64,000 nt of DNA, from contig CM043963.1 in the NCBI GenBank assembly GCA_014529385.2, forward strand, positions 75,399,912-75,463,911, read 5' to 3'. The position numbers and the translations under genes were made by a program. The stretch comes from Adiantum capillus-veneris. Its lineage: Eukaryota; Streptophyta; Polypodiopsida; Polypodiales; Pteridaceae. This document shows, piece by piece, positions 54,251 through 64,000 of this stretch (its first letter is position 1; the number at the start of each line of letters is the position of its first letter). The notes below the pieces were generated by a model. The model searched no databases and was not told where the DNA came from. It saw only the letters and a list, made by a program, of their open reading frames with translations.

Positions 54251-57080
54251 GACAAACAAGGCCCTTTTATATTACGCTTGATGACCAAAAAAGGCATGAA
54301 AAAGAGAAGGCCAAACGGCTAGTTGATTTGAAATAACGCCATTCCATTGGCGAGTGCATGGGCTCAAGCCTCTATTGGTGCATTTTACCTCTTTTGGCCC
54401 TGGTTGGTGTTCTTATTCATGCCAATTTTTGATACACTGGATTCCGAAAATCGCGTCGCGACTACCGGTTCTCAAACCCGACCAATCCCAAATTATTTCT
54501 CCTGAAAGCTTGTGAAAAGGCGATTAAAATGAGCTATGGTAGAGAGAGATTCAAGCTTGGAGGAGAGAGATTCAAGCTCCCCAAGTTACCCGTCCCCCTA
54601 CTGGCTCCTCTACCCTAGTATATCACTAGTTTTGACTATGACAATTCACACAATAATACTAACAACAAGAAGGTTAGAGAACCTTGTCTAAAAGTGACAC
54701 GTAGGCGGGCAATAGAGTTCCGATCACAAACTCTCCACCATCGATCACTTTTCTCCCTCTTGTGCCACATGTAGACAAGGGTTAGCTAAGGCAAAAAACC
54801 AAAATTTTTTAGACTTATGCTTATAACCTTTTTTGGATGGGGACACCCTTGAAGAAGAAGCGCTATGATTCTCTAGTTATCATTGAGAGTCTCCATTGGA
54901 GTCAGCCACTCTTTGGGGGCATCCTGCTCTAAGGGCAAAATAATCGACTTCATTTGGAGTGTTCACTTATTCTTCTGGAGCCTGAAGATGCACATTTGCT
55001 TGTGGTACAACCTCATCTTTCAAAGTGGTAAGAAAGGTGCACCATTCGCATTCGCACTCCTCTCGTGCCTATGAAGAGTCGAAGTAGAGTTGTGTTGCTT
55101 AGGAGATGGCTTGATAGGTTCACCTTGAAGGGAAGGGCACATACCTTGAAATGGCGAGATGTTGTTGGTAGAGTGAGAGGGGCACCTCGAGCTCCTTTCT
55201 TTGGAGGTTTGCAAAGGTTGACGATGGTCTCGGCTTTGCTGAAAGTCTCCATGGTTGTTACCCCCTTTGCCTTGACTGAGTCTTCAACTTTTGGCAATTG
55301 TAAAGCTTCAACCACTGTTTCTTTAGTCATGTTCACTATGATCTTTCCATGTTACAATTCGAAAGGGTGGATGTACCATCTTCTTGGATGGTGGAAACTA
55401 GCTCATATGTGCATCGATAATCAACCCCGCAGGGAAGTAACTAAAAGTACTTCTCAAGTTGGACCTTCTTAAATATCCAGCTAACTTCCTTTTGCTTTGC
55501 CAAGGTCTCCATCCCCTTGGGCATTATCTTCTTTATCTTTGAATTTTCCTTAGAATACTGTGGTTGTATGTATGTGGAGGTATTTTCCATATCCTACTGG
55601 CTCTACTTTCATTTTCAATACACAGTATCTTCCCAAGATGCTTCAGCATCTCGAATTAGCTTCAAAAGCACTCCTAATGCCTAGGATTTGACCTCAGCAC
55701 GTAGACACTAAAAAGAGAAGCTTAACCACTAGGCTATTCGCCTTGGCTGCCCTTAGGGGATCCCTTAAGCACTAAAAAAAAAAAAGAAACACACCCCCCC
55801 CCCCCCCCCCCCCCCCCTCTCCTTTCCCTTTTTTTCCCCACCCTTCCCTTTTCCTTTCTTTCCCCCCCGCCCCCCCCCCCCCCCCCCCCCAAAACTAATT
55901 AATCGTTTCTGAAAAAGTCGCTTTGGCTACCTATTTGGTTCATTCAACACACTACAACTTGTTTAATTATATCCCCATCCAGCTGGAAGGGAAGAAGCTT
56001 GTCCTTTTTTCTTATCTTCTTTGAAGTTGTCTCTCGACTTGTCATGGATCATGCATTTGCCACGTTCAACCCCAAAAGGCATGTTAGAACCATTTTTTGG
56101 ATGCAGACATATTTGGTAGTTTAGAGGAAAAAATTTGTTTACACATGCAAACATGGTCTACTGATAACGACTCTACGGAACACATAGAAGGAAACAAATC
56201 CAAAAATTATAGCTTTTGTCTAGTATCACAACACTAGACCTTTGTGCATGACATATACTTTTTAGAGTTTGGATGTTTCCACTTGTATGAGCTTTCTCCT
56301 CAAGTTTTAGATCATTTGGATCAGGTTCATACAAGGTCCCTGAATAGAAATCTCTGGTTTGAACTAGCTCTCCATTACTTTTCTTGAAATTTGCATGTCC
56401 ACATGAGTTAAGATTGATTGGAAGGGCTTAACAGGTAGGTGTTGACCAAGTGATAAAGTCAAAGTCAAGCCCTGTGAGCAAATGTTCAATATCATGATTT
56501 TGAACCTGTGTTCATAGTAGGGTGCTTGATTGTACATACCCTTGCACTATTTTTGGTGAAGGTTTGATGAGAGTTGGACCTCTGGATGTTGACTTAGGCC
56601 AATTTTTGGGCTTTCGGACTTTGAAATCACTCCTTTTGGATTTTGGAGAGATTTTGTGACTAAACTTGGTGGAATTTTGTTGTCTGTGTTGGTTACTTGT
56701 TAAAAGCACTAGTGAAGACCCACTCCCAATGTCATGTCAAACTTCAGTAGCGTGATACTAAACCTTAACACAATTTTGGTTTATCTCCCTACCACATGTT
56801 CCCCTTAGCTTATAGAACACATGCACACATTCTTAATCATTTTTTAGAGTTAAAAGTTTCCATTGGGTAGCAATTTTGGCCTTGGACTTTGAAATAGCAA
56901 ACTTTCACCCTGCTTGATTGCTTGATTGTTTTGAGACTTTGCATACCTATAGAGACTTTAAACTAGGAGGTAGGCAAAAAGACGCAACAAAGAGACAAAG
57001 TGTCCCATTGTGATCAAATCTTCTACAAAAGGTTGGAATTTTGGACCTAGTAGCTGTAACAAGCTAGTACCAAGTCATAA
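54251..57080. other. Intergenic, with poly(C) tracts
   Basis: No firm gene. A minus-strand frame at 55336-55013 (VVEALQLPKVEDSVKAKG) may be a scrap of a retroelement protein. Two long C runs, 55793-55816 and ~55869-55890, sit in pyrimidine-rich sequence. Confidence 0.4.
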
Positions 57081-57084
57081 ACGT

Positions 57085-57558
57085 TAGGGAAAATTACCAA
57101 AATACCCCTTTAATTTGTGGAAATTCCCAAAATACCCCTCAAATTTTAAAAACTCCCAAAATACTCCCAATATTTTGTCATAAATTCCCAAAATGCCCTT
57201 CAAATTTTCCAAAATCCCCAAAATACCCCTCATTGTGAGATTAAATATTTCCAAAAATAAAGAATGTTGTAGCTTTTCATAAGAAGACTAATTATCTATC
57301 AATACAAGCTGCTAAAAGTAGAATCTGAGTTGGTTATATAGGTTTTGGAGATGAATTGCTTCATTATTTTTACACATAATTGCCTTTCTTTGCAAAGTAA
57401 TTTGTGAAAAATTACGTTGTAAGCACTCAAAAATGGAGCTCAATTGTCAGAAAGGAATGAAGATTAGAAAAATCTTAAACAATCCAACAAAAATCGATAC
57501 AAGGGTATTTTGGGAATTTCCACAAATTAGGGTATTTGGTAATTTTCCTTAAAATTTA
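57085..57558. mobile_element. MITE-like element with minisatellite-bearing inverted ends
   Basis: The left end from TTAGGGAAAATTACC (57087) and the reverse complement of the right end (TTAAGGAAAATTACC, ending ~57556) match for ~50 bp, including AATTTGTGGAAATTCCCAAA. Inside the left end an ATTCCCAAAATACCCCTC-type unit repeats about five times (57105-57235). No coding capacity. The TTA ends suggest a PIF/Harbinger-type duplication, but this is not secure. Confidence 0.6.
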
Positions 57559-57986
57559 TCATAGAGCAATTTGTAATGGAAATGGAAATGTATTTATTTA
57601 TTGCAACTACCAAGTGGAAAAAGCATAAGCAGTCAATGAACTATGTGAAAGGATAGCACATTTATGAGCTATAGTCACTGTACCTCCGGACTGACATTCT
57701 CTAATCATTTTGAGTTTTCAAGAAAATCTATAAATAAATACATGTACGAGGGAAATGCTTACTCTTACTCCTCCTTCACCTCTCCTCTCTTACCGTGCCT
57801 GTGTAGCACTCCGCTCTAGGAGGTGCACTCGCATACTCTCTTCCCCTCTCCCTTTCGCTCTCTGCCCCTTTCGTGTCGATCTTGTTGTGTGTATATGGTC
57901 GTTCAAGTATGCAGATCTGTTGATTTTATCATCGATCGTGTGTTATTTATGTATTTTGTAGGTTATTTGCACTCCCGACTGCTCCA
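57559..57986 (+). repeat. Probable copia-type 5' LTR end
   Basis: The sequence before the primer site at 57988. It has TATAAATA near 57729 and a CT-rich stretch at 57765-57870. The LTR start is not identified. Confidence 0.45.
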
Positions 57987-57987
57987 C

Positions 57988-57999
57988 TGGTATCAGAGC
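57988..57999 (+). promoter_or_regulatory. Primer binding site of a lost LTR element
   Basis: TGGTATCAGAGC, the initiator Met tRNA complement. No gag or pol follows on the plus strand, so the element is deleted beyond its start. Confidence 0.7.
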
Positions 58000-59073
58000 T
58001 AAGATTACACACTTGGGAATTGTGGCAATCATGGATATGGAGAACTTCATCTATCAAAGCTAAGTGTTGCATCGTTTTTCTTCTTTTTTTTCTAATTCTT
58101 AGTGTTATGTCTTCTCTCTGACATAACATGTTTATGCTTGACCTATACACGTTTCATTGCCAATTCATAGCTAGGTATAGCTATTTAAATAGCATAATAA
58201 AGAGAGTAACTACTTATAGAGAGTGAATGATATATATATATTTATTTATTTAATGCTGATAAAGTAAATGTTAGGATCAATTTGTGTGTGTTTGACTGCG
58301 AGTAGCATGTACATGAATAGTCATGCTAGAAATGGATGAAAGGAGAGTTTGGTATGAGTGAGAAGGTATAGGGAAGAAGAAGTAGAAGAAGAAGAATCAA
58401 AGAAGTCTTTAATGCCGTAGGAAAAATCCCAAGGGTCCTATCAATAATGCCCAAGCTTGAAGAAGAAGAAAAGTTTTATTTTCCTTAGTCCCCCTTTTGT
58501 CGCAAGAAGGAATCCCATAAAGTGTATGTCGTACATGATGATGATGAAGAAGAAGAAGGCAGATAAAATTTTCTGGCCGAGTTTTATGAAGTAGAAGAGG
58601 ACAAAGCACATTCACTTCACCATTGGGGGAAAGGTACCCCCAAGAGGGAGAATTAAAGAGTTGAAAAATGAGCGTGGTCATGAGGCTAGGTTGAAAGTAG
58701 AGAAGCTTTAACCTCATAGGAGCCAACCCCAATAGACCTTGAAGACTTTGATCTTTAATCTGTAGATAGAAGTTAAGTTCAGCAACAATTTTTAACAGGC
58801 ACGCTTGCGCTCCATTCAGTGACCAATAGTAGATCAACATTGCAGGTCAGAAAAAAGAACAACAACACCCTTAGCATGCACCACCTCTGCTGCTACAATC
58901 CAACCGCATCTTCAACCAACACCCCTTTTATCCAAAAAATCAACATCCTAGCCATTTTTTTATGATCTTGCTATGTATTTATGAACCACCTCATTTAATC
59001 TTCTCATCTTATGTATGTATCTTATAAGCTATTTTCTTTCAGCTATACCTAACGGGATACACACAACTTTTTG
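58000..59073. other. No supported gene
   Basis: Contains a short TA run near 58222 and GAAGAA repeats near 58375 and 58545. A 143-residue minus-strand frame at 58840-58409 has no recognised motif. Confidence 0.45.
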
Positions 59074-60968
59074 CTATGCATAACCCTTTGCAACAAGTCG
59101 AGCCTTATGGCGATAGATCTCACCATCCGGCTTGCGTTTCAACTTGTAAACCCACTTTGTACCAATGGCATTTTTTCCATGAGGAAAATCACATAAAGTC
59201 CATGTGTCATTTTCTATAAGTGCATCATATTCTGATTGCATGGCAGCCATCCAATTTTTTGAATTCTGTGCTTCATCAAAAGACAGAGGTTCCTCAACAT
59301 CATGTAAGCTAGACACAGCCAAAGCATAACAATTTGATGCATAACATGCATGGCCAGAGCCTGTTGAACAAGTATGACTAGACAAAGGTGCATCTGATTT
59401 ATTGTCACGCAATGTATGCACCAGCCATTTTGGCATACCTCTAGCCTGCTCATTTTCAGCCTTTTCCTCATCAAGTACATCATGTACGTCTACATCAGTA
59501 ATAGGCTGATCTATAACATTTTTGAAAACCCCCATAGGCTTTACATTTGCCTCATTGGAATTTACATTCGAACTTCCACCACTCAAAAGAGGCAACAAAG
59601 TGTTATAAATGTCTTGTGAGCTTACTTTACTGTCTCTAGTACATGACAGCAAGGGCTGAATGGAATTGTCCACAAACACTACATCCCGTGAAACAAAAAT
59701 ACGCTTAGTTTGCAGATGATACAACCTGTAACCTTTGTTTCAGCATTGCAGCCTTATCATCGAATTTTCTGTGTTGTGTTTGTGGCACCAAAGCATATGC
59801 CAAACACCCAAAAACACGCATGTGCTCAATAGAACGCTTTCTATCATGCCATGCTTCATATGGAGTAATAGACTGCAAAGCTTTTGTAGGACACCTGTTA
59901 AGTACATAAGTGGCACACATGATGGCCTCAAGCCAAAAATAATGCGGCAAAGCTTGACTTTTGACCGTACAGCGTGCCATTTTTATAAGTGACCTGTTTT
60001 TCCTCTCAACAACACCATTTTGTTGAGGTGTATAAGGCATTGTACATTGGTGTTTTATCCCACAACTAGCTAGAAATGCATTAAATTCATGAGACATATA
60101 CTCCCCCCCTCAATTGGAACGGAGGGTGTCCATAGTACATCTCGATACATTTTCAGCCATAGCCAAAAATTGTTTGAAGCACATAAAATCTTCGGACTTT
60201 GCTTTAAGCGGAAATACACATGCATGCCTAGAGTAAAGGTAATTGCCCAAGGACAGAGTTTGCATGGGCCCACAAACATCACTTTGCACAAGCTGCAACC
60301 TGCATGTGGCCCTAATTGAACCATCCTTTGGAAACTTCGAATGTTGCATCTTACCCAAAATACAGCCTTCACAAACATGTTTGGCAGGTGCTTCAAGAGG
60401 CGGCAAAGAAGCAACCATATTATATTTCTACAAACGCAGCAATTTGGCAAAATTTAGATACCCAAAACGTGCATGCCACAATTTTGCATCTGAAACAACC
60501 CTTGAATCTACAAAGTGGATTTGCAAAATTTTGTCCACACTTGTCATACAAAGTGAGCTTATACAGCCCGCGGCACAAAAGGCCAGATGCAACAATTTCA
60601 TCACCAAAACTCAGATCATGAACTGTACATCTGTCATCCACAAATTTGACTACAAGTCCAAGTCTAGAAAGTGCAAATACAGACAAAATATTCTTCTTGA
60701 TCCCACGTACATAGAGTGCATCAACAAGTCTGAAAGAACTACCATTTGCAACAGTAAGCACAATCTCTCCAACCCCCTAAACCGGATAAGAGGCATTGTT
60801 GGCACAAGTGACTGAATTCCCATGAGGGATAGATTCAAGAGCGGTAAAAAATTCACGATGTGAGGTAATGTGCTTTGTAGCACCATTGTCGAAATACCAC
60901 ACATGTGAATCTGCAGCAACTGACATGCATACATCATGGACATTAGGATTGTAAGTGCACTCTGCCAT
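59074..60968 (-). pseudogene. Copia pol: protease, integrase, RT start (broken)
   Basis: Protease WYFDNGATKHITSHREFF near 60895 has DNG for the usual DSG. Pre-integrase block CEGCILGKMQHSKFPK is near 60370. In the integrase, QSDVCGP is near 60290. The second Asp is lost (LRSN then a stop then GGEY near 60110), while NGVVERKNRSL near 60010 keeps the Glu. The RT start reads WMAAMQSEYDALIENDTW near 59250 and HKARLVAKGYA at 59100, then ends. Frameshifts and stops make it dead. Confidence 0.85.
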
Positions 60969-60969
60969 T

Positions 60970-61987
60970 CTACATCAACATCAGCATCACAGTCTCCTTT
61001 TACAGAAGACTCAACAATGGCTGCATTTGTGGTAGAACTAGCATTTGCAGTGGAACCACCCTCTTTCTTCTTAGTCTCTTTGGCCTTCAACTTAGGACAC
61101 TGCGTGATCAAGTGATCATTAGCTTTACAATAATGGCAACGCATATTCTTTTTGCCCTTATCACCAAAATTTCCAGAAAAAATTCTGCCAGCAGAAGTAT
61201 TAGGAACAGAAGTTTTGCCACTCGTACTAGAACCGTAAGAAGTGGTTGCACTGTTGTTACCACCCTTTCTTTGAGAAGCAATAAAAGCTTGTTCAACTGC
61301 ACGCTACCTAGTCCTATTAATTATGGAAAGTGAATCTTGCAATAGCAATGTGCATAATGCATCAAACTTGACAATTTCAGGATTTTCTTGGGTCTTAATT
61401 CTCCAAGTACTAGCAAAAATTTGGTAAGAATCTGGTAAGGCATCAAGAGCAGTTTGAACAACGAAAGTGTCTGAAATGACTTCACCTGCAGAAATAATTT
61501 TCTCATTGATATCCTTGACACCAGCAAGAAAAGTGTCCATATCGTCTTCCTCATGCATAATCTTTGATTCCAGCTCTTTACGCAGCAAAGAAATTTTAGC
61601 CTCATTGTGGCTTGCATAAAGACCTGGTAGAGTATGCCAAGATTGTTTTCCAGATTTTGCTGAACGAATGTGAGGAGTAATGGTGCGCTTCACAGACAGC
61701 GCAACCAACGCATGAGCCTGCGCATCCTTTATATCCCAACGAGCTTGTTCTATTGTAGGCAAAACAACTCGAATAGTAGCAATCCTTGTAGCAAGACCTG
61801 CAACATCCTCAACATCGCCTACATCCTCAAAACCAGGACATACATCAATGTCCTGCACAATATTCCAGATGCCCTTTGACACAAGAACATGTTACATCAT
61901 GTAAGCCAACATAGGGTAATTGTCCCCATCCAATCTGTCCTCAACAGCAGCAAACATCTTGAACACATCTGCGTTGTTGTCAGCCAT
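60970..61987 (-). pseudogene. Copia gag with zinc knuckle (one in-frame stop)
   Basis: It starts at 61987 (MADNNADVFK, RLDGDNYPMLAYMM), has one in-frame TAA near 61890, then an open stretch 61882-61304 of the UBN2 gag type (LYASHNEAKISLLRKELE, IVKFDALCTLLLQ). A zinc knuckle CHYCKANDHLITQC follows near 61140 in the next frame. The family forms the element particle. Confidence 0.8.
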
Positions 61988-62355
61988 GGAAAATGCATGC
62001 ACCTGATGTGAAAACTGCCCGAAATGAGGAGAAACTGAGTGAGACCAGCACGTGTTATATAGCACAACCTGCAGCACAACAGACTATATGGGACATGTTA
62101 TGCAATAATTGATGCTGACAGAAATTTTGCACAAAATGATGAAATTGATTATGCAGACCTGGCTGTAGTGGAAACGGAGGTCGAAATGAGCCCAAATTAG
62201 AAATATGAGTAGACTGAGCTCTATGAACTCATCCGAAATTTTTGTCGACCTACGAACGCACCCCAAAGCTCACAGAAATCGAAGAAAGTGAGCAGGCGTG
62301 TGCTAGAGATGTTGGCGACTAAGCCCGAGAGGATGCAACCTACTCTGATACCAAT

Positions 62356-62590
62356 TGTTGGAATTAGGGTTGCAAGAAAACACACACAGCTTGGAGAAGA
62401 CGAAGGAAGCTCAAGGGACACAACTGAGAGTGTGTTACTTAGTGTGCATGAAAAGATGGATAGCCCTAGAGTGATGGGCGTATATACAATGCATGGGGGA
62501 GAAAAACTCCTAAAGAGGGAAGAAATGCCCCGGCGGTCCTAATGTGTTCACACACATCACTACCACATGTATATGGTAACAAGCCCTTTT
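62356..62590 (-). repeat. Copia 5' LTR end; upper limit uncertain
   Basis: The minus-strand LTR end TTCCAACA is directly followed by the primer site. The start of the LTR was not found with confidence. Above ~62590 a plus-strand TATAAAAGG at ~62598 suggests that another sequence begins. Confidence 0.5.
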
Positions 62591-62800
62591 GGCCTATAAA
62601 AGGAGTCCATTTCTACACACATTTTGTAGTGTGAAGTTGATGCAACAAGGTGGGTGTGAAGTGGTGAGAGTGAAGCAAGGTGGGAATCTATTAAGGGTAT
62701 AATTCATTTGTAACCTACTTCTTGTTTGAAATACTAAATCCATTAAGTGGCTGCTTTCCCGTGGATGTAGATCACATTGGGTGAACCACGTATAACGTGT

Positions 62801-62903
<103 letters not shown>

Positions 62904-62986
62904 CTCGTGTGTGAAAATATGTCTATCTCCATTAAGTAAGCTACTCAAATATCTATTTAGTTACTCCCTATTCCCTAACACAAAGG

Positions 62987-63268
62987 TTGAGAGGAAACCC
63001 AAGGGCTTCTAGAGCAAGTGCAGAAGTGAACAACCAAGCTATACAAGCCCTAGAAGCCCAAATCGTAGTGCTACAAAAGGAATTAAAGTTGGAGCAAATG
63101 CAAAGAATACATATTGTAGAAGGTTCTTTAGTAGTTGAAGAAATAATAAAAGCACGGCAGCAAGAGCTACAAAAAGAAAACGATGAGCTAAAACAACAAT
63201 TGAAGATGTTGCAAGATCTGCTAATAAACAATGTAGAAGAGGAAACAAGACGAGACAAGAAGGTATAG
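62987..63268 (+). CDS. Coiled-coil protein fragment, possibly retroelement gag
   Basis: 93 residues, Glu/Gln/Lys/Leu-rich with heptads (QALEAQIVVLQKELKLEQ, ELQKENDELKQQLKMLQ). It sits just after a possible LTR end (CCCTAACA at ~62980) and is followed by broken frames to 64000 with no domain. I do not recognise it. Gag of a plus-strand LTR element is the best guess from its position. Confidence 0.4.
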   Translation: MRGNPRASRASAEVNNQAIQALEAQIVVLQKELKLEQMQRIHIVEGSLVVEEIIKARQQELQKENDELKQQLKMLQDLLINNVEEETRRDKKV

Positions 63269-64000
63269 CAGTAGCTAGGAGACTTGAGGCAAGAAGTAGA
63301 GCAAGCACGGGGCCAGACTACAGATCTGGGTCCAAGCGACTCAGGAGTCAACCCCTAGCAAGAGCCTATGGAGATTCCAAAAATCTCAAAAGAACCTATA
63401 TTGGTGGAGGTGTCTCCACAGATCCTTAATAGAGAAGGCCTTTGAAGAAATTTCAAAAGCAATGATAGAGTGGGAGTAGAGGATGCTACACTCTGTGGGA
63501 GTTCTAAAGCTAGACGCAAATGTAATAAGAGAGGAATGGATGTAGTCATCCCTCCGCTACCCTTTGCTTAAATATGAAGTGCTTACAATGAAGAAGTGCA
63601 TCTAGGAAGAGGAGACGACACCATTATTCAAGGGTGACATAAAAGACCAAGAAGTCTCCAAACGGATAGTAGATTCACATCCTAAATGGAGAAAAGGATG
63701 GCTCACAAAGTACCCAGCGTGCCTCGAATGTCTCGTTGATGCGTCAAAGTTCATACGAGACAATGTTTCTTTTTGCCCAGTACCAAGGATGGGACCTGGA
63801 AAGACCACTCACAGATGTTGGAGAAGCACCCCAGTTGGCTCAATTATCCTAAGCTCCCACCACCCAAAGAAGGAGAGAGAATAAGTGGAACTTATATGGT
63901 GAAAACCCTAATGGGTTACATTAAGATTTTCATTGGATCTCCTGACTTGACGTGTGTGATGCTTAGTAAAATTTGCAAAACACTACTAGCGTGCATCTAT
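63269..64000. other. Broken coding-like sequence, unrecognised
   Basis: It continues the plus-strand pattern (for example EPMEIPKISKEPILVEVSP near 63365) with several stops. No known motif. It is cut by the window edge. Confidence 0.3.

Larger units (their letters stand above)
59074..62355 (-). mobile_element. Ty1/copia element, minus strand, cut inside RT
   Basis: On the minus strand: primer site at 62355-62343 (ATTGGTATCAGAG), gag from 61987, protease, integrase and the start of reverse transcriptase, which breaks off at 59074. The RT core (YVDD), RNase H and 3' LTR are absent. The 5' LTR lies above 62356. Confidence 0.85.

Noticed and set aside
58409-58840. 143-residue minus-strand ORF
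   Set aside because: Leu-rich low-complexity translation with GAAGAA/TCTTCT repeats, and no motif on inspection.

Overview
This is nuclear DNA from a land plant with a large, retrotransposon-filled genome. LINEs, Ty3/gypsy and Ty1/copia elements, several with tRNA-Met-type primer sites (TGGTATCAGAGC), occupy most of it, and the one recognisable host gene has GT-AG introns. The very long intron and element load fit a fern, another seed-free vascular plant or a gymnosperm. The sequence alone does not fix the species, and the taxon is an inference.

The host gene lies on the minus strand and runs almost the length of the window. Four exons (52247-52150, 22360-22135, 21815-21723, 21621-21347) join in phase, with canonical splice sites, into the N-terminal ~230 residues of a thiamine-diphosphate enzyme. 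It most resembles the bacterial-type acetolactate synthase large subunit rather than the usual plant ALS. Exon 1 is 29.8 kb from exon 2. The rest of the protein (middle and C-terminal domains) is not visible, so intron 4 probably runs off the left edge (>21.3 kb). A G-box lies ~235 bp upstream of the start codon.

Layout from left to right. 431-4765: decayed L1-like LINE. 4766-12755: minus-strand gypsy element with an extra ORF 3' of pol and a G-rich minisatellite. 12759-15440: more LINE pieces. 15640-18200: two converging chromovirus remnants. 18200-21340: little to see. 21347-22360: exons 4 to 2. 23640-30077: a gypsy-B LTR split by a minus-strand LTR element (element I, family A, 5-bp target duplication CCAGA), which itself holds an inverted LINE copy. 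30490-41269: plus-strand family-A element II, whose 5' LTR is split by minus-strand element C (30541-37510). 41270-43610: Tat-like gypsy pol piece with a second RNase H. 45294-51260: a chain of LINE copies ending in long CT repeats. 52150-52500: exon 1 and promoter. 52500-64000: upstream flank with repeats, a MITE-like element, a copia LTR, a truncated copia polyprotein and a coiled-coil ORF.

The elements record layered insertion into the gene. The most notable signals are the gene bridged across a 30-kb intron, a LINE family whose 3' ends abut CT/GA microsatellites on the same side at each of three sites, and an LTR family without reverse transcriptase that carries an unusual His/Asp-rich repeat protein.
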